This document shows, in pieces, positions 53,356 through 64,000 of a stretch of DNA of 64,000 nt. Where the stretch lies: the NCBI GenBank assembly GCA_034620365.1, contig JAQGEQ010000379.1, forward strand, positions 434,001-498,000, written 5' to 3'. Source of the stretch: Pegea sp. RAD2-039 (lineage: Eukaryota > Chordata > Thaliacea > Salpida > Salpidae). The notes beneath the pieces were generated by a model. The model ran no database searches and had not been told where the DNA came from. It saw only the letters and a list, made by a program, of their open reading frames with translations. The first letter of the stretch is position 1; each line of letters begins with the position of its first letter. The position numbers and the translations under genes were made by a program.

Positions 53356-54325
53356 ATGAAACTTAATCTTTTACTGATGATTGTTTAAGATATTAAGATA
53401 TTTTTAGAATTAGTCTTTAAGTTATAAAATTTTCTTTTCTTGAAGTATTTGAATTTTCTACAAAACTAAAAAATTGAAATAAATGTTTTTTGATCAGTTT
53501 ATTTTTATAAGTAGATTTTGTAACGTTTGTAGCTTAAGTAATTGTAGTTGTTTAAATCATACTTTTAATTGTTTAAAAATTTCTTTTTTACTTTGTTACT
53601 TTATCACCTTAATTTTATACTTTTTTTAATCTACTCAAAGTTTATTTCTTTTGAATAATCAGATTTTGTGAAAAAATCGAAAAAAACCTTTTCGCCCATT
53701 AAAAAAAAATTTAAAATAAAAAACAAAACTTCAGTTTAAACGAGAGACTACTTTCTTCAGACAGTGAAAAAGAAATAATGCTAGCGACTAGTTCAGGAAC
53801 TTTGTAGGTTCAGTTAAGTCTTTACATTTGCATTAAAAGCAACTTTGATATTTGCTGTAATAAAGATCAATTTTAAACTTTGTTAAATTTGTATCAAAAC
53901 TTTAAACTTTGAAATATAAACTTTTTCAGAGTTTAGTTGATATTATGGCTATGAAAACGGTGACTAGAGAATATGCTTTCAAAGAATGTAAATGTGGACA
54001 GTTAGTAGATGTAAAAGGTCCGGAAACTTCTATGATTGTGGAACATCCTATGAATTATACAGATTCAGTTGATCTTCATTGTAAGCAACTCGGTGACGGA
54101 CCACTTCTCCAGAAAGAAGAGGATCAGGGGGATATATTTATTGTAGAAAATGAAAAGGAGAAGAAATTACCATTTTGTTGTAGACGAAATAATACAAGAG
54201 ATCAAGTGGTGACAATAAACTTTAATGTTTCTGAAGCACCGAACCTTAATTTCTTATTGGGATGCTCAATTGTACTTGTGTTTATTTGTGGTGTGATCTC
54301 GATACTAATTTATTTGTTGATCTAA
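53356..54325 (+). pseudogene. Decayed C-type-lectin-like gene (right-arm copy)
   Basis: First-exon candidate 53356-53382 (MKLNLLLMI) is identical to the left-arm copy. The main exon begins at 53930 after CTTTTTCAG. The domain start (ECKCGQLVDVKG, EHPMNYTDSVDLHCKQL) and end (KKLPFCCRR) are present, but about 75 residues between them, including the whole W-x-D-G part of the fold, are deleted. After the membrane span (LLGCSIVLVFICGVISILIY) a stop at 54323-54325 removes the cytoplasmic tail, whose remains can be followed in broken frames to 54770, interrupted by an insertion near 54440-54660. The frame itself stays open for 138 codons, so a short membrane protein could still be made. Confidence 0.65.
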
Positions 54326-55244
54326 AATTAAAGTTGAAGCCAAATCAAAAAACGACCAAAAAAGTTGTCAAGTTTTCCAACTTGAATCAAATTGTCTGGA
54401 AACTTCGTTTAAAGTTTTTGAGACTTGCTTTGTTAAAGTTGATGTTAATTCTAATAGATTACACTTGTTGTGTGATTGTTTCTTGTTGTTCTTGTTTTTG
54501 TTGGTTGATTGTTTCTCCTGTAAAATTTTTAAAAATATTTCAAAGTTTGTTTTCAGTCCCTGATACATTAGTGAGGACATTTAGCTGTTAAAAGCAACCA
54601 CTTCAAAACTGTCCTGGTACAATATTGCCACTAATTGTTACTTAAATGAATTCATAATCAAGCTTTAACAGAGCAACTCTAACATATTCTACTCCAAGTG
54701 GATTTTCTCATCCTTTTCATGAGTCTAATCTTACATCTAATAATGATCCTCATCCTAGTTTGCTTTAATAGAATGATCTTCTAAATGAGATCATCAGAAC
54801 CCAACATCAGATCTTCACAAATATTTAGAGACTTTAAATGATGTATTTTGAGGATTTAATCTCTTCCTAATTTCTTTTTTTTCATGTTAAATGAAAACAA
54901 CAAAATAATCAGTTTGCATTTTGTATGAAAACTTTAATCGTATTTTAATGAGATTTTGTAGATTATTTTCATAAAATTATGATAATAAAGAATAAAAGAT
55001 TTAAATGAAAATTTTGTTGGCTTCATCATGTTCAATATTTGTTGATAAAAAAGCTTTAAAAAATTTAAAAAGTATTTTCATTCAAAGATTTATTAAAAAA
55101 AACTATTAATAAAAACTTTTATCTAAATAGATAAATTTGATTTTAACTTTGATTTAATTAATTTTTATAATTAATTATTATTTGAAGACATCTACTTTTT
55201 TAACATAAATAGAACAATAATACATAATGTATTACGACCTACTT

Positions 55245-55540
55245 TGACCGAAAATGGCCTGCTTTTGCGAAAATGGCTGTTTGGCCGAAAATAGCCTGCT
55301 TGGCCAAAAATGGCCTGCTTTTGCGAAAATGGCCAGTTTGACCGAAAATGGCTGTTTGGCCGAAAATGGCCTGCTTGGCCGAAAATGGCTGTTTGACCGA
55401 AAATGGCCTGCTTTTGCGAAAATGGCCTGCTTGGCCAAAAATGGCCTGCTTGGTCGAAAATGGCCTGTTTGGTCGAAAATGGCCTGTTTGGTCGAAAATG
55501 GCCTGCTTGGCCAAAAATGGCCTTCTTGGTCGAGAACGAC
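55245..55540. repeat. 19-bp minisatellite
   Basis: About fifteen copies of a 19-bp unit of the type CGAAAATGGCCTGCTTGGC with variants (GCTTTTG, GTTTGAC, GTTTGGT). All three frames on each strand are open through the array, giving apparent 100-residue frames with periodic Trp, Gly and Lys; this is a property of the repeat. It is strikingly G+C-rich for its surroundings and has no counterpart at the mirror position of the left arm. Confidence 0.93.
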
Positions 55541-56035
55541 CACGCATGTATGCTAGTGCAGAAATTATCGAGATCCAGTTGTTGCTAATGCAGGCGGACT
55601 AACATACAATTAACGTTGTAACAAGTAATAAATTTGAAAGGTCCAAATGATGAAAGAATAAAAATAAAATTTTAAAGATATTAGTTGCAAGTTATTCATG
55701 TTTTGCTTGCAAATACTTTTTAGAGTATCTTAAGGATTTATTATTTAGATCTTATATCTTGCAAGTCTCATAAAATTGATATTCTAATTTCAAATACTGG
55801 ATGTTAACTTCAATAAGATGCTCATAAAATTATAGTTTATTAACTTTAAACTTTTTAGAATTAAAAATCTGATAATTTTCTGACATTAGTTTCTCTCTTG
55901 TGAAAAGTTGATTCTTTTTTAAGAAGTTCAAGAGATCGAATCATTAGTCTTATTTTCGGATGTTACATTTTTACATAAAACAAACAAAAATTGAAAAAAA
56001 AAACTTTTTAAAAATTTGTTTATTTATTTTAAAGT

Positions 56036-56329
56036 TTACAAGAAGCAAAAAAGTTGATGGAAAATCTGTTCTTTGATTTTATCGAAATTTTCTTTCGAAT
56101 TATCTTTTTTATTTGCATCTTCTAAATCTTTCAAAATATTATTGAAATCTTCTGAGAGAAGATACTGATTAATCTTTTTAATCTTCTTATACTTAGCAAC
56201 TGATGAAAACTGGTTTAATATTTCATAAATTTTCCTCAACTCAGTGTTAAGAAGTGGAACTTTCCTCATTGTGTCTCTAAAACTCCAAATTTCATTTAAT
56301 AAATTTTCAAAAGAAATGTTTTCTGTCAT
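56036..56329 (-). CDS. Small charged protein, family S2 (open copy)
   Basis: An ATG-initiated 97-residue frame with stop. It starts MTENISFENLLNEIWSF and ends IFHQLFCFL, with ELRKIYEILNQFSSVAKYKK and SEDFNNILKDLEDANKKD between. Highly charged and helical in appearance, with no signal peptide or membrane span. A long T-run plus AG (TTTTTTTTAG) lies about 20 bases upstream of the ATG, so a 5' UTR intron is possible. The left-arm relative differs by few substitutions but is frameshifted. No known family recognised. Confidence 0.6.
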   Translation of the reverse strand: MTENISFENLLNEIWSFRDTMRKVPLLNTELRKIYEILNQFSSVAKYKKIKKINQYLLSEDFNNILKDLEDANKKDNSKENFDKIKEQIFHQLFCFL

Positions 56330-57430
56330 TTCAATCAAAAATATTTTGCTAAAAAAAAATAATTTTACTTAAACATCTTAAATCAAACATCTTAAATCAA
56401 ACATTTGTAGAAAGTTTTTTGATTAATCATAGCTCTTAAGTTGTAATATTCATATTTTAAAATTGTTTTTAAAGTAACATAACTTCATATAAATATTCAG
56501 AAGTAATTGGTTGAGAAGTTTTTAGCAACAAACTGAAATATATGATTTATTACAACAAACATATCTTTTCATTCAATTATCCAGGTATGTTTATACTAAC
56601 TTAATAACAAAAATATTTAAATTTAAAGGACAGTTTACATTGTTTTAGTTACATCTTTAGCTGATTTAAAATATAAATGTAATTAATTTATTCTTTAAGT
56701 TAGGTTAATACTAAACCAACTGTTTTCTAAAAACTATTTAATTAAATTAAGAATTACTTATTAAGAATAAGTTTATTTAGCCATATACGTCTTTTAATAT
56801 TTTCTTAATTAAAATATTCACTAAAAAAAAACTAATAAGCTTTTACATTAGTCTAAATAAAACAATTTTCAAACTTATAAGTAAAACTTTCTACAAATAA
56901 TAAACCCTCCTAGATATTTAATCACAAGCTATTCTAAATTCATTCATACACATTAAAAAAAATTTATTTGTCAACACTGTTTGTTAAAAAAATTTAAACT
57001 TCACTCATAAATGCATCTTTTATATTTATATATCAAAAATATTATTAAATTCAATTCTATTTAATAGAAAGTTAATTAGCTAATTCTATATAAGAAAGGT
57101 TTCAATTACAAATTAAAACCTAGAAAACTTTATTATAATTCCTATTGAACAATATAAAGAGTTAATATAACAAGCTACAAATGCTGAAAATGTATTTAGG
57201 GAAATAGTAAAATGTTTTTTGTTGAACTTTCTAAGGTTTGATTACCTAAAAAATATTTGTTTAAAGATTATTTTGATATTCAGATTCAAAAATTAAACAA
57301 AAAAGATTATAAGTTTTAAACTATTTAATTTTCTCATTTATTTTCTGAAATTACTAAATTTGCTGAAAATATCAAAATTTTTCAAATGTTAAATTACAAA
57401 AATAAGTATTATCTTTGTAACAGTCATTTC

Positions 57431-58596
57431 ACCAAATTTAATAATAATTAATATAATAATGATATAATTAATCTTGTTTATGAAAAAGAGATAAATAAAC
57501 AGAATTATTTGTCTAAAAATGACCTAATTTTTTTAAGATTCAAGATTCAAACTATTTACAACTAATATTTGAGATATTATTTTTTGTAAAGTATTTTTTC
57601 TAAGTTTTGAAATTTTATGTTTAGAACTAATAACAATAACTGCTGAATACTGAAGACATCCTAGAAAGTGATGTTTTTGAGGAACTATTTGATTAATAAA
57701 AACTAGAAGCAAACGTTTTCAACCACTAAACTGATTGATAAATATCTTTAAAATCTTAAGTTACATTCCAAGTTTCATTAAATAGTAGAAAGTTACAACC
57801 AAAATAACTGGGTTTGTTCAATTTGTAAAAATACATAAATAAAAACTGCAAAGTTAGATGATGATGTTAATTAGTTTATAAGATCGATTCGAACGTTTGA
57901 TAAGAAGCTTCTACTACAGATTAAAACAAGATTTCTGTAAATACTCTAAAAGTGAAATACAAAGAATATTGGCTTAAGAAATAGATTGTTTATAGATAGT
58001 TATATAAACTCACAAATAAATTTGATTTCTTATCGTTTAAATTTACTTCTAGAGTTTTAAACAAGTTTTTTGAAAGAAAAGATTGAAGATGATTTAAAGT
58101 ATTTCTCTAAAATTAAAGCTTCCAACTTTATTTGCAAACTAAAATAAAAGTGAAAATATTTATAGAAAACTTTATAAATTCACAATTAGTCGTTTTCCTA
58201 CCAGTTACAGTAATTTGATTCTTAAACAATTAATAAAAGTGAAAACTTTGGTTTATCTGGAATAGAATTCTTTGAAAGGATACTTAAAAAGTAGTTTTAT
58301 AAACCAAATATATTCAAAGATATATTTATCTAGAGACTATTTAGTTGAATATTGTTTGTAACATTTAAAAGACATTTTATATTTATATATTTAAAATTTA
58401 AATTTTTCGCTCGCAGATAATATAAATAATTTTGATTCAAAATATTGAACTGAACAATCTGATAAAACTTAAATATTTTAATTAAGAATCAATTTAATCA
58501 AAATAATATTTTTTAAAATTGAGGATTTGTTTTTATTTATTTTTAAATTCAACTCGAATTAGTTTCAAATATTTTCAGATTTTGTTGAATCGTTTC
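57431..58596. other. A+T-rich intergenic stretch
   Basis: Between the right arm and the SLC13 stop codon. It contains the 3' UTR of SLC13 at its right end. No other feature supported. Confidence 0.5.
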
Positions 58597-61500
58597 TTAA
58601 ACGCAGATAGTCTTTGTTGCATCTGTTATATTTTGAGTCGCCCAACTTGGAAACGGACCCAGGTTCCAGTAACTGATCCCAAAAGTATTGATGAAGATTG
58701 TTATTATGATTACTCCCATCAAGTTCATCAACCAACCGGTTTTAACCTGAAGTTATTTCAAAGTTGATAAAATTATTTACAAAAAATAAAATTGAAAAAA
58801 AAGTTAAGGAATTAATAAAATGGTTTTAAAATTTAGATTTTAATTTGTGACATTTTGACTTTCAGCTGATTTGGCTTCTGTTTATTTCGTTAAAAAATTT
58901 AGTAATTGTATAAAGATTTAGTTGATCATATTCATATCATTTAACTGGACATAAATGACTCTTATTTTACTCTTAATATATTTGAGTTAAATCGAATCAT
59001 TTAATTAAAAACATGATAAGTTAAAAACTCACCAAATCCATAACCTCTAAGTGACCATATGAAAACGCAGTAGCGTTTGGTGGCGTTGCTACTGGTAACA
59101 TAAAAGCTAATGATGATGACAACACAGGAGGGATCATTAAATAAAGGGGATGAACCTTGATTTTATCTGACTGAAACATCAACAATCAACAAATGTTTCA
59201 AATAAATGATGAAAGTAAATACCAATGTCCTGAGAATTGGAACAAATAAAGCTGCTGTTGCTGTGTTGCTGGTACATTCAGTACAAATACAAACTAGTAA
59301 AGTGACTACTAATGAAATGAGCCAAGGCTCAGTACCTTCAAGAACTGATAACTGATCTCCCATCCAGTTAGAGAACCCGGATCGCTACAAGTTTGAAAGA
59401 TTTAATTAATTCAAAAAGTATAAATTTAATAAATTATTATGATATTTGATAAAAGTATTTCAATTTTTTGTCTTGTAAACACTTTTTCTATTAACTTGCT
59501 TAGATTAGTGTTTATGCTCACAAAAATTTTACAAAAGACTAATCATATCTGTGGCATCAATAATTTGGTTCTACAGTAGATTGAAGATGAAGTTATTTAC
59601 GAATCAAATTTTCTGCTATACTAACAAACCAGCATATTTTTAATTTGTTCTTAGGACTTGTAATGGTTTTAAGAAGATTAAATAATTCAAAGATTTACAT
59701 CAAATGTTTTACGAATTGTTAACTAGAAGATTATTAGTTATTTAGATGTAATATCAAAAAGAAGATTTTTGGATAAGCCTAAAAGATTTAAATTTAATTA
59801 AACTCGCATCTTCTTTATCAAACTGACATCAGATCCTTTTGAAAGAGCAAATCCTCCAGCCACCAGGAAGACAATATTCCAAGGAAATAGTTGTTGAATG
59901 ATCTTCCAAGTTAAAACTGCTGGAACCGACTTGTTGACAGTTTTTTCTATAAAATTAGAAACTTTGTTTAAAAATAGTCACCGTGTCACTAGTGTTACTG
60001 AAATTATTGATTCTTAAATAATTTTCTTATTTTCTTATGTTAGATTCTTACTGAATGAAATGTTTTTATTTGACCTTTCTTGGCTTGAAGATACTACTCA
60101 TGATGCACTCTTTATTTTCATCACTGTATTTATGGTAAGCATAAAATTATTTAGAAACAAATAAACCAGATAAACAACAACTCTGATCCTGAGATGCTCA
60201 CGTCGCTACTAACGCTTGCTTTATTTGCTTAAAATGTTTATTATAGAATTACTGAATGAAACACTTTCTGCTGTGAAACTATTAGTAGCATAATAACTAT
60301 ATTTTATTCTTTAGTTTTCTTGACATGATGCCTCAAAATTTACAAAAGTAGAACAAGAAGAAGACTTCAAAAATAAGGAAAAGAGAAACACAGGAAGTAA
60401 ATGAGAACTACATCTGAACCTTATCAAGTACGACGAAGAAGTTCGACAAAAACATTTAATTACGAATATTTAACTCAGCTAACAATGTAATAATAAACTA
60501 AATGTTGTTTTTAACCTCATTTGTAAAATTGTTCTTCAAAAATTTTCTCAAAATAAACTTTTGTCAACAAAAACAGATTTCCTCGACTCCAAGACTATAT
60601 CAAGATCTATCATCTCTTTTTCAAATCTTGTTTGAATACTCTATCTTCACTTATTTTGTTACAAGAGCTACAGAAGTCGACTCTTGCATCTATGTAGTAA
60701 AAAAATAACTAATTTATCTACTTGATCAATATGATTAACTGATTATTTCTTTTTATTACATCTTTGAATCCTTTTAAGATGATTTTTCAGAAATTTTCTA
60801 CAAAAATTATCTCATTAATCAGCTGATGTTAAAATAATAAGTAGTATTCTAAAAGATTAAAAATAAAAGTACCTAAAGTAGGATTTGATTCCTGTGTCCG
60901 ACGCAAAAAGCTTGGTCGTTGCCCTGGTAACACAAATAATAGAAACGCCATCGTCATGGCAATTGTACCATCATCCAGAAACTCTTCTTGTGGAAATAGT
61001 TGCGCGTATCCGGACATGAAACCAGGTTTTCGAAAGAACCACAACAAAACAGTACAAATAAACACGATTGCTACTGTTACTTCACCCCATCTACAAAACA
61101 TCCCGCTTAATGACGTCATTGTACTTGTAGTGACGTCATCACTAACTTGATGTTGCCGAGCGCGTCGTACTCGCGCTGAATGACTTTTTGAACTCGCTTT
61201 TCTGCATCTGTTTTCTTAGCTCCACATTTGAATAAGCTTTTTACATCCTTCAAACTGTTTAAGAAAACATGACGTCATAGATGTCCCAGTGACGTCATCA
61301 CTACTAACCGTAAACCGAGATAGAATGTTGATAGCCAGATGTAAGCGAGGATCAACATCACTATACCTCCGGGAGCAGCGTAGATCATCCAGTTTCCGAA
61401 TGAGATCTCTACATCTGCGTTGGGGAAAGCCCTGGGACACAAAATCCGGATTGAGAAGATATTTGAGATCAGCGAAGAGCTTACGATTTAAATTGTCCTG

Positions 61501-63398
61501 CTAAGACCAAGTTGGGTCCTGTTCCAGTTAAGGTTATTGTTCCTCCAATACTTGAAGCGTAAGGGATACAAATGGTGATTCCTTTTATCATTCTATCTAA
61601 TCTCTTTGAATCTATTTGTTCATCTTCATCATCTGATTCTAATTTTTCGTTGTCATCTTTTATCAACGTTTCTTCCATTTCTAAAACTTCGTTCTTCAAG
61701 AAAAAAATTAAAACTTTAAAATTAATATTTAAAAATTAATTCTTCATTATATCTGAAAGTGTTCACAACAAATTTTTTAGAATTTCAAAAAATATAAAAA
61801 AATATCAGAAATTTGTCAAAAATATAAATAACCTTTTTTTTGCAAAATTTTTTTGCTAAGTTTTAAAAATGAATAAGAATTCTGATTCTTTATTTAAACT
61901 TCTCTAAAGAAATAATTTTAGGAATTTAAAGAAAATTCATTTAGTTTTGATTTCAAATTACATATTTTAATTATTTTTTGAGATATTTAAAAAACTTAAG
62001 GTTTGGTTTTGAACTGATAAAAATTTTCAAAAATGTTTTGCGTTTAGTGTTGGAAAATAGTTTAATGAAAGTTAAAGAAACTTTTAGAGTAGGAATTTTT
62101 GAAGCGTGTAAAATATGAAAAATAATAAACTTTCAAACTTTCTCAATTACATTTTATAAAAAGTTTTTGAAAAAATGTTTTAATTATAAAAATAATGTCA
62201 AAATCTTCTATTTTATAGAAAATATTAAACAAATTTGATATTACAATCTTTTAATCTATTTATTACTGTATAAATATTATAAAAATAAGGTGTTTTAACT
62301 CTATATGTAAATAACAAACCTGATTATTTTGAGCAGTTGGTTGTTGAGTTGCTTTAAACTCAATTAAAACAGCTTCAACTATCGGTAACATCATCGCTGT
62401 CGTAGCTGTATTCGAAATCTACATAGATAAGAATGAAGTTGTAAGCATAAATCCCATCATAAAGCTGTTGAAGAAGATTAATATGAAATTATTTCTACAT
62501 TTTATTCAATACATGATTACAAGTGACAAATTCTACAGTTTAAAGCAAACTAAATGGGCAGAAAGATAATGAAAAAGTCTTATTTATTACAATTTAAACA
62601 AATTGGAAACACTGCAGAGTTATAAGTAAAGTTTGAATGAATAATTAAAAAAAATAAGTGAAGAAAATGTTAGTGTTATATTACTTAAATCTTATTTACT
62701 TAATAAAATGTTAAAAGTTTAATCTGTAAAGTTATTTTATTGTTTTAATTTCATTAGAAAATAACAAAGTTTAATATTTTGAAATATATTTATTACAATT
62801 TGTTTAAACATTAATAAAATATTCTATTAGATCAAGTAGTTAGGTAGCTTTTAAAACTTTTAAACTGTTTCAACAAATTATTATTAGTTATTTTATTTAA
62901 AATAATTATTTTATTTGTTTTGTCATCGGTTTATTTTATTTATTTATTACAATAAACGCGAAGGAGGGTTCCTGAAGAGAGCACATCCCGCTAACACACA
63001 TTCTCACAAATAACATCTAATAAGTTAGAAATATAGAAAGTAAAAGATATAAAAAATGATATTTAATTTTTAATTAACTTAATAATTCATTAATTCTAAT
63101 TTTTTAAAAATATGAATTTAAACTTAAATCACCTCTGAGGTCTCGGACCAACCATCAACAAAACTTTCAAGGCTATTCGTTTGTGTAAACCTGTTACCTC
63201 AACATTTGTAGCAATCATTAAACCTCCAACAAATAAAAAAGTTGTATCATTAAAATAAGCATTACTGACGTCATCAGCTGACATAATTCCACTAATAGGG
63301 AATATTATTAGAGGTATAAAAGCAGTTACAGGTAGTGGTAGCACCTCAAAGATCCAATATACGGCCATCAACAAAATAGTAAATCCACATGATGAGAT
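58597..63398 (-). CDS. SLC13-family sodium/carboxylate-sulfate cotransporter, 5' partial, one in-frame TAG
   Basis: Ten GT-AG exons join in one frame: 63133-63398, 62320-62464, 61485-61693, 61309-61431, 61147-61254, 60873-61090, 59804-59946, 59223-59384, 59033-59170, 58597-58746. The product matches SLC13 (DASS) plasma-membrane cotransporters: [53 protein letters not shown] (first SNT motif), [38 protein letters not shown] (second SNT motif), [19 protein letters not shown], and a C-terminus [17 protein letters not shown]. About 553 codons are present. The first 30-40 residues should lie in an upstream exon that I could not find before 64000. The Trp normally preceding ISNTA is replaced by TAG at 62421-62419, a single G-to-A change. 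All other exons and splice sites are intact, so this is a very recent null allele, a sequence error, or read-through. Which subtype (dicarboxylate, citrate or sulfate) is not decided. Confidence 0.92.
60560..60705 (+). repeat. Dispersed repeat R1 in an SLC13 intron
   Basis: Shares ATCAAGATCTATCATCTCT and TACAAGAGCTACAGAAGTCG with the fuller copy at 37690-37870. Antisense to the host transcript. Confidence 0.5.
62515..62600 (-). repeat. Dispersed repeat R1 in an SLC13 intron (opposite strand)
   Basis: Read on the minus strand it gives CTTTTTCATTATCTTTCTGC ... GTAGAATTTGTCACTTGTAA, the R1 core. Confidence 0.6.
62937..63058 (-). mobile_element. LINE 3' tail in an SLC13 intron
   Basis: A short 5'-truncated insertion: on the minus strand it carries only the last part of the family 3' UTR (GAGAATGTGTGTTAGCGGG) and the AATAAATAAAT-type tail. 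Same orientation as the host gene, within the intron between 62465 and 63132. Confidence 0.8.
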
Positions 63399-64000
63399 CT
63401 GAAACGTTTTGAAGTTTGAGCCATTTTATGATTACTTAATCTACTTAAATTTTTTTAAAGCTTCTTAATTGTTTGATTAAATATTTAATTGCCACAAGAC
63501 CTACAATTAACAAAATAATAACAAACAAATAAAGAGGAAAAACTTGTTTAAAAAAGCTAAATATTTTAACTTTTTTAATTTTGTTTTTAAGTTAAATATT
63601 TCATAAAAATAAAAACTTTAAAAAATTCAACCGTTTTTAATACTTGCATTGAACTGTGATATTACCCTTAGCATAAAAGCTGATACAAAGTTTTTAAGTA
63701 ATTTAAATCTTTGATAAACAAATTCATCTTCTTACAATTTGTAATTTAATTTAAATAACTTTGAAATACCCCAAAAGCTTTCAATAATCAAATGTTTTTT
63801 ACAATTTTGTATATTGAAAAAAATTAAAAAAATTTTAGAATAAGAAAACAAAATCTTTCTAAAACTAATTTAAATTAACTTAAAAAATACTTAAAATTAC
63901 CAAATAATTGTTTTTATTTTATCGACTTTGTTCTTATTCATATGTAGATTAAAGAAAATAGATTTTTTCAAAAGATTAATAATGACTAAATGATAATTGA
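63399..64000. other. Upstream flank or intron of SLC13
   Basis: A/T-rich. I searched for the missing first exon (a Met followed by a hydrophobic span, ending at GT) and found no convincing candidate. Confidence 0.4.

Larger units (their letters stand above)
52430..57430 (-). repeat. Right arm of the large inverted repeat
   Basis: The reverse-orientation partner of 38480-44380 (anchors listed there). It carries the decayed lectin-like gene, the intact S2 gene, and two things missing on the left: about 220 extra bases near 54440-54660 and the 19-bp minisatellite at 55245-55540. It lacks the S1 gene and the R1 insertion of the left arm. Confidence 0.9.

Noticed and set aside
55232-55602. Overlapping frames of about 100 residues with periodic Trp and Gly
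   Set aside because: They arise from the 19-bp minisatellite, which is open in all frames on both strands. There is no sign that one frame is favoured.
62400-62425. The TAG in SLC13 serving as a splice acceptor
   Set aside because: Splicing at TATGTAG would put the SNT motif out of phase with the preceding exon, and a good acceptor (TTCAACAG) at 62465 already gives a continuous alignment.

Overview
The window is eukaryotic and animal-like. It is roughly three-quarters A+T, has spliced genes with short introns and GT-AG borders, eukaryotic tRNA-Pro and tRNA-Val genes with no encoded CCA, non-LTR retrotransposon fragments and tRNA-derived SINEs. The fused three-enzyme purine gene GART and a Golgi SNARE tail of metazoan type point to an animal. 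An extreme abundance of the palindrome TGACGTCA and its extension TGATGACGTCATCA makes me suspect a tunicate or another small-genome invertebrate, but I cannot prove the lineage. No retrovirus-like or Polinton-like element was seen.

Layout. 0-5 kb: the tail of a gene entering from the left, one tRNA-Pro(AGG) and three tRNA-Val genes (AAC, TAC, AAC). 5.3-8.2 kb: a membrane-anchored C-type-lectin-like gene, a LINE fragment and a lysine-rich hypothetical gene. 8.2-15 kb: mostly non-coding, with a LINE nested in a LINE, a 53-bp tandem repeat, two SINEs, and the last two exons of GOSR1 between the SINEs. 15.5 kb: a small gene (family S1, minus strand). 17.8-23.0 kb: a 16-exon gene for a 463-residue coiled-coil protein. 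24.5-25.5 kb: two LINE reverse-transcriptase fragments joined tail to tail. 26.1-33.9 kb: a complete 17-exon GART gene (minus strand, 1015 residues), one of whose introns holds about 26 copies of a 113-bp satellite. 34-38 kb: a CRE-like promoter block, ambiguous exons and dispersed repeats.

38.5-57.4 kb: a large imperfect inverted repeat. The arms are about 5.9 and 5.0 kb, and an 8-kb spacer carries an intronless SLC7-type amino-acid transporter. Each arm carries a C-type-lectin-like membrane gene (whole-looking on the left, decayed on the right) and a small S2 gene (frameshifted on the left, open on the right). 58.6-63.4 kb: ten exons of an SLC13 carboxylate/sulfate cotransporter on the minus strand. 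Its 5' end lies beyond what I can place, and the otherwise intact reading frame carries one in-frame TAG.

The genes do not form one pathway. GART makes purines; SLC7 and SLC13 are plasma-membrane transporters; GOSR1 is a Golgi SNARE; the lectin-like proteins are probable surface receptors. The most unusual features are the palindrome density, which reaches into coding exons, the inverted duplication with its young insertions, the hairpin-forming intronic satellite, and a SINE whose body is almost unchanged between copies while its tRNA-like head has diverged.
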